A stretch of DNA of 64,000 nt from Pseudorhodobacter ferrugineus DSM 5888 (GCF_000420745.1 NZ_ATVN01000014.1:1-64000); one strand, 5' to 3'. Shown: positions 1-9,066, numbered from the stretch's first letter. The notes: a model not told the origin generated them from the sequence alone. Made by a program: numbers and translations.

Positions 1-332
1 TGCCGTTCAGTGCCTCTGGCGGTGCATTGCTCTTCCACCTTCTGAGCAAGCTGTATGAACGCACCAGCGTCATCATCACCACCAACCTGAGCTTCAGCGA
101 ATGGGCCAGCGTGTTCGGCGATGCCAAGATGACCACCGCACTGCTCGATCGTCTTACCCATCGCTGCCACATCCTCGAGACTGGCAATGACAGCTACCGC
201 TTCAAGGCCAGCTCCGAAACAGCGAAGAAAAAGCGAAAGGAGGCAACAGCATTGACGCCATCATGACATAGAGAACATAACTAATGGGTGGGTCAAATCG
301 CGGTGACAATGCCGGGTCAGTTCTCAGTGACA
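1..332 (+). mobile_element. 3' end of an IS21-family insertion sequence
   Basis: The window opens inside the helper-ATPase gene of an IS21-type element. After the istB stop there are two direct repeats of 19 bp, at 290-308 and 314-332, with a 24-bp period and the pattern GGGTCA, six bases, then GTGACA. Tandem terminal repeats ending in CA are usual for IS21 elements, so the right boundary is placed at about 332. The left end and istA lie outside the window. The target duplication cannot be checked. Confidence 0.8.
3..266 (+). CDS. istB: IstB-like ATP-binding helper protein of IS21 (C-terminal part)
   Basis: This is the C-terminal part of the AAA+ helper ATPase that works with the IstA transposase to choose targets and stimulate transposition. 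The visible frame is open from the window edge and carries the family's [18 protein letters not shown] segment, the [10 protein letters not shown] sensor region, and a final lid segment with [11 protein letters not shown]. The end is basic, as is usual for IstB. Only about 87 residues are in the window; the Walker A and B motifs would lie upstream. The following non-coding stretch carries the terminal repeats of the element, so this is the last gene of the IS. Confidence 0.85.
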   Translation, partial: PFSASGGALLFHLLSKLYERTSVIITTNLSFSEWASVFGDAKMTTALLDRLTHRCHILETGNDSYRFKASSETAKKKRKEATALTPS

Positions 333-334
333 AT

Positions 335-1431
335 CAACAACGAGTTACTCAGATTGCCAGCGGCACGGACATCAGGGTGATTTCTTGCGCGAGCTGAACG
401 CTTCCGCAGATCGCGCGTCTGCTGGTGCGCCCAGCGTCTGGTTCCTGGACGAAATCGATTCTTTTCATAGGCGTGGTCAGTCTGTTTCCGGATACATGAT
501 CGGCGTCATCAATGGCCTTCTCACGCTGCTCGACAAGCTATCCGCCACGGAAGGCGTCATTCTCATCGCGGCCACCAATGACGTCGACCGAGTCGACACG
601 GCCGTTATACGCGCGGGGCGGTACGATCGGCATATCCCTGTCTATCCGCCGGACCGGGGTGGAGTACGGGTTCTTCTCTCCTCTGCGCTGACGGACACGA
701 TCACGGAAGATCATCTGGATCGCCTGGCGGACCAGATGATGGGGCGGACCGGTGCTGAACTCGTGGCGCTCGTGCGGGACGCCCGGACCCGGGCCCGGTC
801 GGAGGGAAAGCCCTTCTCCGCCGAGCACGTTCAGGCGGCGGCGGATGCCGTCCAGCCACCACTCGCACCCGATCTCATGTGGCGGATCTGCCTCCACGAA
901 GCCGGCCATCTTGTGGCCGGGGCCGTGTTCGGGCTGCCCGCCGCTACCTCGGCGCGCGTGACCCCGACCGGAGGCGAGGTGGTGCGACCAGCCATCCCCA
1001 GCCTGACACGCGACAGCCTGCGCGCATTTCAGTGCGCAGTTCTTTCGGGGCGCGCCGCCGAGGAGGTTGTGCTGGGGGATATTTCCAGCGGTGGTGGAAC
1101 CGGGGCAAACAGTGACCTGGCGCAAGCCACCAAGCTCGCCCTAGAGGCCGAATGCGGCTTGGGTTTCGGCCCAACGCTGACCTGGGTTCCACCGGAAACC
1201 CCGTATTCGCTGATCCCGGAACCGATGCGCCAGAGGATCGAAGCCTCCCTTCAGGCGGCCCAGACCGAGGCGCGCGCCGCGATGGACCGGCACCGGCCCT
1301 CAATCGAGAGGATTGCGGCGGTCCTGTCCGAGCGGCGGCAACTGGATACGGCCCAGATCACCGAACTGCTGACGGGGATTCAGGTGGAACCCGGCCGCAC
1401 TGATGCCCCGGTCCCGGCCGGGGCGGAGTGA
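335..1431 (+). pseudogene. FtsH-like AAA ATPase/M41 zinc protease, 5'-truncated by the IS
   Basis: The frame encodes the second half of an AAA+ module joined to an M41 peptidase. Counting from the TTG at 385, residues 18-25 are a Walker B (VWFLDEID), an SRH-type segment follows near 65-82 with arginines in RAGRYDR, the zinc motif HEAGH is at 171-175, and a third-ligand aspartate lies near 244 in NSDLAQAT. No membrane segment is visible, unlike housekeeping FtsH, so it resembles the soluble ATP-dependent Zn protease relatives seen on plasmids and islands. The reading frame is open back to the IS terminus at 332, with no Walker A, so the IS has removed the N-terminus. The C-terminal 340 residues look intact, which suggests a recent insertion. 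Expression from an IS promoter is possible but the fragment could not hydrolyse ATP normally. Confidence 0.75.
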
Positions 1432-1507
1432 ACATCACGATCAGCCGCAGGGGCGCACCCCCTGCGGCCCAAGTTAACATTTGGCTCGGGTACCGGAGGA
1501 TAGGCCG

Positions 1508-1696
1508 ATGCAGATCAAGATACGCCCGAGGCTGAACGCTGAAATGGTCGACGAAGCCCGCCGCCTTGGGCTCGACCTGTTCCGCATCGTGGACGAAGCC
1601 TCGATCCGGGAAATCGAGGCAGAATGTCTCCGGCTCAAGGCGGACCGGGGCGGGAACCGCGAAGGCTGTGCCGGATCCAGCACGGCGGAGACGTAG
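1508..1696 (+). CDS. CcdA-like antitoxin, short, without partner toxin
   Basis: A 62-residue protein starting MQIKIRPRLNAEM. The stretch LNAEMVDEARRLGLDLFRIVDEASIREI resembles the ribbon-helix-helix DNA-binding half of CcdA antitoxins. The usual C-terminal toxin-binding tail (ENR..I..YN type) is absent; the protein ends in an unrelated GSSTAET. The start is set by GGAGGA at 1495-1500, seven bases before the ATG. No CcdB-like frame follows, so this is either an orphan regulator or a decayed module. The assignment rests on about 30 residues and is tentative. Confidence 0.5.
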   Translation: MQIKIRPRLNAEMVDEARRLGLDLFRIVDEASIREIEAECLRLKADRGGNREGCAGSSTAET

Positions 1697-1811
1697 CACG
1701 ACACGCTCTCGCCACGGCCGCTCGCATTCATCGACGACCGGGCCCGGTTCTACCATTCACGCAACGTGACGCAGCCGGATTTTTCCATTATATCTCAACT
1801 AGGAGATCATC

Positions 1812-2018
1812 ATGTTGGACGTGTTCAAGAACCGAGCTGCGGCCAAAGCCCGCTCCCGCGAAAGGGACGAAGAGCGCCTGCGCCGGGGTGAGGTTACGCC
1901 ATCCCAGCTCCAGCAGGAAAATCTCGTGTTCCGTGGGTTCAAGAAGGGAGAGATCGGCCTACCGGCGAAATATATGCAGAAGATCAAGCAACGGTCCAAG
2001 GACAAGGACGATAGTTAG
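1812..2018 (+). CDS. Small basic hypothetical protein
   Basis: A 68-residue, highly charged protein (MLDVFKNRAAAKARSRERDEERLRRGEVTPS at the start, read in two parts; KQRSKDKDDS at the end). It is preceded by AGGAG at 1800-1804 with good spacing, so it is likely to be translated. The N-terminal third should be a basic amphipathic helix; the C-terminal third has a KKGEIGLPAKYMQ segment. I do not recognise a family. It lies between the CcdA-like ORF and the convergent TIR gene, whose stop is only eight bases away, so both belong to the same accessory patch. Confidence 0.55.
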   Translation: MLDVFKNRAAAKARSRERDEERLRRGEVTPSQLQQENLVFRGFKKGEIGLPAKYMQKIKQRSKDKDDS

Positions 2019-2025
2019 ACGATCG

Positions 2026-2727
2026 TCACAAGGTGACCAGTTCCGCCAGTTTTTCAGCCACCGCCGCCATCGATTCCTCAGCAGTGCTGAGTCCACTTCT
2101 TGACGCAAGCAGTGGGCTCACTTTGCGCAGCGCATCATAGGTGGTCTGGTGCACGATCGGGACGAGCCGTTCGCCCGCAAGCATGGCCGACAACTCTTTG
2201 TCGGCGATACCTTCAGACGGGAGCCGCCTCAGCAGCGCGGGCGTCACCAACACGATACCGATCCGGGAATTCGCGAGCCCTTTGTCGATGGCTCGCATCA
2301 GCGGCACGCCCAAGCCCACGTCCTTTTCGCTAAACCAGACCTTTACCCCCTTCTGCTCGAGAAGATCGTGGAGCTCCTTCGCCGCTCCCTGCCGATCGTC
2401 CCAGGCGTGGCACAAGAATACGTCGCGTAAGTCCTGTGTAGAGCGCGCTTCAACGCTTTCGCGGATGGGCGTCAGGGAACGAACTTGAAGATCGGTATAC
2501 ACAACGGTCGAGTCTGAGCGAGACCACCTAGGCTTGGCGGAACCACCGGTTCTCGCCGAACTACTTGACGCCACCGCAATGCGTGTTGTTCCCGAATAAT
2601 CTCTGGATGTGTACGATCCGTAACTACTATATCCCGAAGAACGGCCGTAGCGCCCCCGGCATGCTGGACAATTAGCGGCCGCTGCGGCTGAACGGTGACC
2701 TTCTCGAGGTGCGGTGCATCTGGCCAT
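2026..2727 (-). CDS. TIR-domain protein with N-terminal Cys/His module
   Basis: A 233-residue protein. Residues 4-23 hold C4, H11, C20 and C23 in a CTAP-GH-CPAC layout that could bind zinc. Residues 28-75 are a Ser/Tyr/Gly-rich linker. From about 101 a TIR domain runs to about 195: RDVFLCHAWDD (box 1), a KVWFSEKDVGLG loop, and RIGIVLVTPALL. The glutamate E178 in IADKELSAML falls where catalytic TIR NADases carry their glutamate. Known bacterial TIR proteins act as NAD-degrading effectors in antiphage systems or as virulence factors; here the role is inferred only. AAGGAC lies before the ATG. No partner Thoeris or CBASS sensor is visible in the window, so it may act alone or with genes upstream of the IS. 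Confidence 0.85.
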   Translation of the reverse strand: MARCTAPREGHRSAAAAANCPACRGRYGRSSGYSSYGSYTSRDYSGTTRIAVASSSSARTGGSAKPRWSRSDSTVVYTDLQVRSLTPIRESVEARSTQDLRDVFLCHAWDDRQGAAKELHDLLEQKGVKVWFSEKDVGLGVPLMRAIDKGLANSRIGIVLVTPALLRRLPSEGIADKELSAMLAGERLVPIVHQTTYDALRKVSPLLASRSGLSTAEESMAAVAEKLAELVTL

Positions 2728-2905
2728 AGTCAGGTCCTTACAATCACGAACAAGAACAAAGTGATCGTCGGTTCACCTTGCCCACGGGGGCCTTCTGTCC
2801 CGCGTCACTGTAATCCGCAGCGGTCTGAGATCGGCCAGCCCAGAAAAAGTTAGCTACCAGCCGATCTCTGCTTTCGTTCCACCCCGGAAAAATTTTGCCC
2901 CGAAT

Positions 2906-2946
2906 GGGAGGATTTATCCCCCCAATCGGGAGGAACTATCCCCCCA
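2906..2946. repeat. Two tandem imperfect-palindrome units between TIR gene and nrdJ
   Basis: Two 19-bp units start at 2906 and 2928, a 22-bp period. Each reads GGGAGGA, four or five A/T-rich bases, then TCCCCCC, so each unit is nearly a palindrome. They lie about 180 bp upstream of the TIR gene start and just beyond the nrdJ stop. They could be an operator pair or an iteron remnant; nothing in the sequence decides. Confidence 0.5.
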
Positions 2947-2969
2947 GGGACAACAGCTTTAAGTCGATA

Positions 2970-5900
2970 TCAGCTACAGCCGCTTGTCCCGCCGCAGGTG
3001 TTGCACTTCATGCAGGTGCCGTTGCGGACCAGCGTGTAGTTACCGCATTCGCCGCAAGCCTCGCCTTCATAGCCCTGCATTTTGGCCTTGACCCGTGCAT
3101 CCATCGCGACGGCCACCGAACCACTGGTAATCACTGTAGTGGCGCTGGTCGCTGATTGCGCGGTTTGCGGAACCAGCGTGTTCAGAACCGAAACAGGGTC
3201 CATCCCCGCCGCCAAGGCCGCAGCCCCGACGCCACCTTGCAGCACCGTCAGTTCCTGCGGCAACCGCTTGCGCAGATAGCCGGTGGACGAGATTTGACGC
3301 AGCACTTCCAAGCCACGGCTTGTGGCCGCATCGTTCATCGGGCTGATGTTCAGCTTGCCTTCGCCAACCCCACCGCCAAGATCGTCGAACGACGCGCCCA
3401 GCGGTTTCACATGCGCCAGATCGGTGCGGTCAAGGTAAGACACGGCCAATTCGCGGAAGATATAGTCAAGGATCGACGTTGCATTCTTGATGCTGTCATT
3501 GCCCTGCACCATGCCGGCGGGTTCAAACTTGGTAAAGGTGAACGCCTCGACAAATTCTTCCAACGGCACGCCGTATTGCAGGCCCACCGACACCGCGATG
3601 GCAAAGTTGTTCATCATGGCGCGGAAGCCCGCACCTTCCTTGTGCATGTCGATGAAAATCTCGCCCAACTGGCCGTCTTTGTATTCGCCTGTGCGCAGGT
3701 ACACCTTATGCCCGCCCACAACCGCCTTTTGGGTATAGCCCTTGCGGCGCTCTGGCAGCTTTTCACGGTGGGATTTGATGATTTCCTTGATGATCACCTT
3801 TTCCACGATCTTTTCAGCCAAAACGATGGCCTTTTCCTGATCGGACCCGTTGATCAAGATCTCTTCAGCCTCGTCATCATCTTCAACCAGCGCCGATGCC
3901 AACGGCTGCGAGAGCTTGGACCCGTCACGGTACAGCGCGTTCGCCTTGATGCCCAAGGAATGCGACAGCTCATAGGCCGCCAGCGTTTCGGGGATCGTAG
4001 CCGAGTTTGGCATGTTGATCGTCTTGGAAATCGCACCCGAGATGAACGACTGTGCCGCTGCCATCATGTGAATGTGGCTTGCAACCGACAAGTAACGCTT
4101 GCCCTTGCGACCGCAGGCATTCGCGCAATCGAACACGCTGTAATGTTCCGTCTTCAGGAACGGCGCGCCTTCCAGCGTCATGGTGCCGCAAATATGCTCG
4201 TTCGCCTGTTCCACTTGGGTTTTGGTAAACCCAAGGTGACGCAGCAAATCAAACGTCGGATCGGCCAGCTTTTCAGCCGGAATGCCCAGCGTGCCTTTGC
4301 AGAAATCCTCGCCCAGCGTCCATTGGTTGAACACAAAGCGGATATCGAATGCCGAGGCCAGCGCGCCTTCGACCTTTTCAATCTCACGTGGGCCAAAACC
4401 GTGACCGACCAAGCTGGTGTGGTTGATGCCAGGACAATTGCCCAACGAGCCGTGACCCACCGCATAGGCGACAATCTCGGAAATCTGGGCCGAACCATAA
4501 CCCAGCTTTTCCAGCGCCGCAGGCACCGACTGGTTGATGATCTTGAAATACCCACCACCGGCCAATTTCTTGAATTTCACCAGCGCAAAGTCAGGCTCGA
4601 TACCCGTAGTGTCGCAATCCATCACCAAACCGATGGTGCCGGTTGGCGCAATAACGGTGGTCTGCGCGTTGCGGAACCCGTGCTTTTCGCCCAAGGCCAA
4701 GGCCTCATCCCACGCGCCTTTTGCAAGGGAAACAAGGGTTTCGTCCGGGCAATTCACCTGATCCAACGCTACAGGATCGACGTTCACCCCGACATATTCG
4801 CCCGACGCATGGGCCGCCGCACGGTGGTTGCGAATAACCCGCAGCATGTGGTCGCGGTTGCGGGCAAAGCCCGAAAACGCACCCAATTCGCCCGCCATCT
4901 CAGCCGAAGTCGCATAGGACACGCCTGTCATCAACGCGGTCAAGGCACCGCACAATGCGCGGCCTTCATCGCTGTCATACCCAAAGCCCATGTTCATCAG
5001 CAAACCGCCAATGTTGGCATAGCCAAGGCCCAGCGTGCGGAAATCATACGACCGCTGTGCGATTTCTTGGGACGGGAACTGCGCCATCATCACGCTGATT
5101 TCCAACGTCACTGTCCACAAGCGGGTCGCATGGATATAGGCCGCGCTGTCAAACTTGCCGTCCGTGTAAAACGTCAGCAGGTTCATCGAGGCAAGGTTAC
5201 AGGCCGTATCGTCCAGGAACATATATTCCGAACACGGGTTCGACCCACGGATCGCGCCATCTTCGGGGCAAGTGTGCCATGCGTTCACGCTGTCATGAAA
5301 CTGGATGCCCGGATCGGCACAGGCCCATGCGGCATGGCCAACTTGCGCCCACAAATCCCGCGCCTTGATGGTTTTGGAAACCGACCCGTCCTTGCGGTTG
5401 ATCAGCTCCCAATTGCCGTCTTCCTTGATCGCGTTCAAAAACGCATCGGTCACACGGATAGAGTTGTTCGAGTTTTGGCCCGAAACCGACGAATACGCCT
5501 CAGAATCCCAATCGGTATCATAGGTCGGGAATTCAATGCTGGTGTGGCCCTGCTTGGCATAATCCAAAACGCGCTTGATATAGGTCTCGGGGATCGCGAC
5601 TTTCTTCGCATCCTTGATCGCCGCCTTCAGGCCCACATTCGCAGTCGGCTCATAGGCACCTTCAGCCGACCCATCAAACGCCTTGATTGCCGCAAAAATC
5701 GCGTTCAGCTTTTGCTCGTGCATCTTGGAACCGGCCACGATGGAGGCCACCTTTTGCTCCTCGATGACCTTCCAGTTGATGAAATCTTCAATATCGGGGT
5801 GGTCCGCATCCACGATCACCATCTTGGCCGCGCGGCGCGTGGTGCCACCCGACTTAATCGCCCCCGCAGCGCGGTCACCGATTTTCAAAAAGCCCATCAG

Positions 5901-6659
5901 GCCCGACGACTTACCACCACCCGACAGCTTCTCCCCTGCCCCGCGCAGCGACGAAAAGTTGGTACCAGTGCCCGAGCCATACTTGAACAACCGCGCCTCA
6001 CGCACCCACAGGTCCATGATCCCGCCATCGCCAACCAGATCATCCTTGACCGACTGGATAAAGCACGCATGCGGCTGCGGATGCTCATAGGCGCTGGACG
6101 ATTTCGTCAGCTCGCCGGTCAGGTAATCCACGTAATAGTGACCCTGCGATGGGCCGTCGATGCCATAGGCCCAATGCAGGCCGGTGTTAAACCACTGCGG
6201 GCTGTTCGGCGCAGCCATCTGGTTGGCCAGCATGAACCGCATCTCGTCGTAATAGGCCTGCGCATCGGATTCGGCGGTGAAATAGCCGCCCTTCCAACCC
6301 CAATAGGTCCAAGCACCGGCCAAACGGTCAAACACTTGTTTGGCTGAAGTTTCGCCTACAATCTGTTGATCTTCGGGCAATTTTGCCAAAGCGGCCTCAT
6401 CGGGGACTGACCGCCACAGGAATTCGGGCATGCCCTTTTCCTTGACCTTTTTCAGCCGCGCCGGAACGCCTGCTTTGCGGAAATATTTCTGTGCCAAAAC
6501 GTCTGACGCGACTTGGCTCCAGCCCGCTGGCACTTCTACCGCGTCATTGCGAAACACAATCTTGCCGTCTGGATTGCGAATTTCTGATACCGTTGTGGTA
6601 AAATCCATCGCGCCATAGGCACCCGTGGCTTGCGCCGTGAATTTCCGCTCGATTTTCAT
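2970..6659 (-). CDS. nrdJ: Vitamin B12-dependent ribonucleoside-diphosphate reductase (class II)
   Basis: A 1229-residue class II ribonucleotide reductase that makes deoxyribonucleotides with adenosylcobalamin instead of an oxygen-dependent diiron radical subunit. Visible hallmarks are [10 protein letters not shown] and the PQPHACFIQ segment near the N-terminus, [24 protein letters not shown] in the active-site region, and the [21 protein letters not shown] loop (given in part) around the radical site. The C-terminus has two CxxC pairs ([14 protein letters not shown]) as in the long NrdJ form that is re-reduced by its own tail. The ATG at 6659 ([10 protein letters not shown]) is chosen over a longer frame to 6782 because conserved sequence begins there. 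A NrdR-like box lies 160 bp upstream. Confidence 0.95.
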   Translation of the reverse strand: MKIERKFTAQATGAYGAMDFTTTVSEIRNPDGKIVFRNDAVEVPAGWSQVASDVLAQKYFRKAGVPARLKKVKEKGMPEFLWRSVPDEAALAKLPEDQQIVGETSAKQVFDRLAGAWTYWGWKGGYFTAESDAQAYYDEMRFMLANQMAAPNSPQWFNTGLHWAYGIDGPSQGHYYVDYLTGELTKSSSAYEHPQPHACFIQSVKDDLVGDGGIMDLWVREARLFKYGSGTGTNFSSLRGAGEKLSGGGKSSGLMGFLKIGDRAAGAIKSGGTTRRAAKMVIVDADHPDIEDFINWKVIEEQKVASIVAGSKMHEQKLNAIFAAIKAFDGSAEGAYEPTANVGLKAAIKDAKKVAIPETYIKRVLDYAKQGHTSIEFPTYDTDWDSEAYSSVSGQNSNNSIRVTDAFLNAIKEDGNWELINRKDGSVSKTIKARDLWAQVGHAAWACADPGIQFHDSVNAWHTCPEDGAIRGSNPCSEYMFLDDTACNLASMNLLTFYTDGKFDSAAYIHATRLWTVTLEISVMMAQFPSQEIAQRSYDFRTLGLGYANIGGLLMNMGFGYDSDEGRALCGALTALMTGVSYATSAEMAGELGAFSGFARNRDHMLRVIRNHRAAAHASGEYVGVNVDPVALDQVNCPDETLVSLAKGAWDEALALGEKHGFRNAQTTVIAPTGTIGLVMDCDTTGIEPDFALVKFKKLAGGGYFKIINQSVPAALEKLGYGSAQISEIVAYAVGHGSLGNCPGINHTSLVGHGFGPREIEKVEGALASAFDIRFVFNQWTLGEDFCKGTLGIPAEKLADPTFDLLRHLGFTKTQVEQANEHICGTMTLEGAPFLKTEHYSVFDCANACGRKGKRYLSVASHIHMMAAAQSFISGAISKTINMPNSATIPETLAAYELSHSLGIKANALYRDGSKLSQPLASALVEDDDEAEEILINGSDQEKAIVLAEKIVEKVIIKEIIKSHREKLPERRKGYTQKAVVGGHKVYLRTGEYKDGQLGEIFIDMHKEGAGFRAMMNNFAIAVSVGLQYGVPLEEFVEAFTFTKFEPAGMVQGNDSIKNATSILDYIFRELAVSYLDRTDLAHVKPLGASFDDLGGGVGEGKLNISPMNDAATSRGLEVLRQISSTGYLRKRLPQELTVLQGGVGAAALAAGMDPVSVLNTLVPQTAQSATSATTVITSGSVAVAMDARVKAKMQGYEGEACGECGNYTLVRNGTCMKCNTCGGTSGCS

Positions 6660-7349
6660 ACTGCCCCGTCTCCGACTTGTTGCAGGCGTCCAGCGCCTGA
6701 TGGTTTCGCAAATAATAGCCATACCGTCCGCGCCAATCCTTACGGAAAAGGCGCGCCAAACCCTCCAAAAGGTTCTTGGCAATTGGGCAGGTGCCCTATG
6801 GCTGATTGTCTCGGCGCACCACCATATCTAGTGTATATCGGCAGCACTCGGACAAACTGTCGTAATTCTCAGGCTGGGGCAACGGAAATTTTACAATTCT
6901 CCACAGATAAATTGCGCCCTGTGGGTCATTTTTATGTTGCGTAAGGATTCTCGATCAAACGATCAAAACAGCCAACGCTCAGGCCTTTTTACAAACAGAC
7001 ATATCCACAGCGCGCGAAAATCCGCCAATCCCTTTGTTTTCGGCCCCTTTACCACAAATAGCTCACATTAAGCTTTAATCGCGCCCCAGCCACTACATCT
7101 GGTGTTCAGGCAGAATCAATAAATCCGTGGCGCAGCATATCGGGTTTCGACTGTGGCGCAGCGGTTACGGTCACGCCCAATGTTGGATCGGCTTGGTATT
7201 TTGTCTGTGTGCAGAATCAACGCGCGCCCCGCCTGCACTCTGCCCCCAAACTGGCGCGTCTGGCGAAAACTTCCCCTTGCTGCACGCCGGCTCACCCGCC
7301 AAACCTTTGCCAATCGGGGCTTTGGCCCCACTACATATAGGGGGTATCC
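6660..7349. other. Non-coding region between nrdJ and the DUF533 pair
   Basis: About 690 bp between divergent genes with no frame that looks coding. It holds the nrdJ leader and promoter region with a NrdR-like box, a CCACAG/CTGTGG inverted repeat (6901-6906 with 6919-6924), two sequences one base away from the DnaA box TTATCCACA (6897-6905 and 7001-7009), and an A/T-richer stretch at 6880-7080. The last 200 bp lead into the DUF533 gene. I see no tRNA or riboswitch fold. Confidence 0.6.
6819..6834 (-). promoter_or_regulatory. Putative NrdR box upstream of nrdJ
   Basis: CCACCATATCTAGTGT matches 13 of 16 positions of the palindromic NrdR consensus ACACWATATATWGTGT. NrdR is the ATP/dATP-sensing repressor of ribonucleotide reductase genes, and control of nrdJ by it is known in alphaproteobacteria. 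NrdR boxes usually come in pairs; I could not see a convincing second copy one to three helical turns away, which lowers confidence. Confidence 0.5.
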
Positions 7350-8252
7350 ATGAGTCTCGTCTCTACACTTGCCAAAGTTGCCATCGGTGTCGCGATCGCC
7401 AAAGGCGTCAGCCATATGTCCCGGACCGAAACGGACAGTGCAGGCCGCAGCCATGCACCCTTGCCGAAACAATCGGGCGGGCTGGCCGATATGATGGGCG
7501 ATCTGTTGGGCAACGGGTCCAGTACCAAAACCAGCAGCGCAGCTGGCAGGGCGTCAGGCGGCCTTGGTGGCCTAGTCGAACAACTCAGCACCCAAAGCGG
7601 CGCCAAACGCCCGACCAATAACCGCACCAGCCCCCCATCGGGACTCGATGATTTGCTGGGCGGTTTGGCTGGCGGCGCAGGCGGTCTTGGCGGCTTGCTC
7701 GGCGGGCTTACAGGAACGTCGCGCAACACGGCTGGTGGCACGGGCGGCGGTTTGGGTGATATGCTCGGCGGTCTTTTGGGTGGTGCTGCGGGTAGTGCGG
7801 CGGCTGGTGCAGCCGCAGGTGGCGGCATCGGCGGCTTGGGTGGCATGCTGACGGACATCATGGCGGGCAAACAACCCACCGCCGCCCCGAATGCCCAGCA
7901 AGAGGTCGCAGCCGCCCTTATGTTGAAAGCAATGGTCCAAGCCGCCAAATCCGATGGCAAACTGGACCAGACGGAAAAGCAAAAGCTAATGGACAGCCTC
8001 GGCGAGGCAACACCCGCAGAGATCGCTTTTGTGAACGATCTTTTGGCCCAACCCGTCGATATAAACGCGCTGGTTGATGCGGTGCCGCGCGGGCTTGAAG
8101 AACAGGTCTACCTTATGTCCCTCATGGCCATCGACCTTGATGCACAGGCCGAGGCACAGTATCTGCACGACCTTGCCACCGCCCTTGGGCTGAACCAGAA
8201 TCTGGTCAACCAGATCCATGATCAGGCCGGCGCGCAGCGGCTTTACAGCTGA
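7350..8252 (+). CDS. DUF533/TerB-like protein, glycine-rich
   Basis: A 300-residue protein. It begins MSLVSTLAKVAIGVAIAKG, a short hydrophobic helix that may anchor it to the membrane, continues with a long Gly/Ala/Ser-rich low-complexity region (about 60-175, many GGLGG repeats), and ends in an alpha-helical domain (about 190-300) with QEVAAALMLKAMVQAAKSDG, DQTEKQKLMDSL, and the QAEAQYLHDLATALGL segment typical of DUF533, a relative of TerB tellurite-resistance domains. Function is unknown; TerB-like domains may bind metal through acidic residues. GGGGG at 7339-7343 precedes the ATG. A paralogue follows immediately. Confidence 0.8.
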   Translation: MSLVSTLAKVAIGVAIAKGVSHMSRTETDSAGRSHAPLPKQSGGLADMMGDLLGNGSSTKTSSAAGRASGGLGGLVEQLSTQSGAKRPTNNRTSPPSGLDDLLGGLAGGAGGLGGLLGGLTGTSRNTAGGTGGGLGDMLGGLLGGAAGSAAAGAAAGGGIGGLGGMLTDIMAGKQPTAAPNAQQEVAAALMLKAMVQAAKSDGKLDQTEKQKLMDSLGEATPAEIAFVNDLLAQPVDINALVDAVPRGLEEQVYLMSLMAIDLDAQAEAQYLHDLATALGLNQNLVNQIHDQAGAQRLYS

Positions 8253-8259
8253 TCCCACG

Positions 8260-8290
8260 GGTTTGGGGGGCCAAAACCGCCCCCCAAACC
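8260..8290 (+). terminator. Perfect 11-bp hairpin after the first DUF533 gene
   Basis: GGTTTGGGGGG (8260-8270) pairs perfectly with CCCCCCAAACC (8280-8290) around a 9-nt loop. It starts a few bases after the stop. There is no clean T-run, so it may be a weak terminator or an mRNA-stabilising stem between the two DUF533 genes. Confidence 0.55.
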
Positions 8291-8374
8291 ACAAAACTTT
8301 GCGCGCGCCATATTGAAACCGCGCGCCCCAACCCACACATGCACCGTATAATATAGCATCGCAGGGAGCGTCGC

Positions 8375-9058
8375 ATGGGTCTGATTTCCACATTGTCAAA
8401 GGTCGCCTTGGGCGTTGTTATCGCCAAAAGCGTAGATCACGTGTCGCGCAATGGCATGCCCAAACTGGGCGCGGGCGGCATTGGTGGCATGTTGCAAAAC
8501 CTTGGTGGCGGCTCTCGAGCCGATACAAACGCCCGCGCGCCACACTCAAACAATCTCGGCGGCATGTTGGGCAAAATAGGCGGCGCAGGTGCCTTGGGCG
8601 GCCTCCTTGGTTCCCCCACGCCGCCAGCCACGGCGCCCGCGGGCCTGAACCCCGTTTTCAACTCGGCCATCATCGGCACCGAAATCGCGGAACCCACCCG
8701 CGACCAAGAACTCGCCGCCGCCTTGATGCTGCGCGCGATGGTGCAGGCCGCTATGGCCGATGGCACGCTGGACGAAGGCGAACGCGCCAAGCTGATGCAG
8801 CACATGGACAACGCCACCGACGAAGAAATCGCCTTCGTCTCGGGCCTGATGGACCAACCCGTTGATATCGCAGCCCTCGCCGCCGATGTACCCGACGGGA
8901 TGGAGGAACAGATCTACCTCCTCTCCCTCATGGCCATCGACCTCGATAGCCGCGCCGAGGCGCAATACCTGCACGACCTCGCCACCGCCCTTGCCCTCGC
9001 CAAACCCGTGGTAAACGATATCCACACACAGGCAGGCGTCCCCCTCCTTTACGCCTAA
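8375..9058 (+). CDS. DUF533/TerB-like protein, shorter paralogue
   Basis: A 227-residue paralogue of the gene just upstream. The N-terminal helix (MGLISTLSKVALGVVIAKS) and the C-terminal domain (QELAAALMLRAMVQAAMADG, EEQIYLLSLMAIDLDS, AEAQYLHDLATALAL) align closely; the glycine-rich middle is much shorter. The arrangement looks like a tandem duplication followed by loss or expansion of the linker. Function is unknown. AGGGAG at 8363-8368 serves as ribosome binding site. A hairpin and then fur follow. Confidence 0.8.
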   Translation: MGLISTLSKVALGVVIAKSVDHVSRNGMPKLGAGGIGGMLQNLGGGSRADTNARAPHSNNLGGMLGKIGGAGALGGLLGSPTPPATAPAGLNPVFNSAIIGTEIAEPTRDQELAAALMLRAMVQAAMADGTLDEGERAKLMQHMDNATDEEIAFVSGLMDQPVDIAALAADVPDGMEEQIYLLSLMAIDLDSRAEAQYLHDLATALALAKPVVNDIHTQAGVPLLYA

Positions 9059-9066
9059 ACACGTCC

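Noticed and set aside
3156-6347. A 1063-codon open frame on the plus strand opposite nrdJ
   Set aside because: It is the reverse of a very well conserved class II reductase; its translation is Arg/His/Gln-rich with no domain. Long antisense frames are common in G+C-rich coding DNA.
6660-6840. A cobalamin riboswitch before nrdJ
   Set aside because: I looked for the B12-box pattern in the leader and saw none; the region is short and without the expected stems.
8375-9058. A tellurite-resistance locus
   Set aside because: The domain is only a distant TerB relative, and no terC, terD or terZ gene is nearby.
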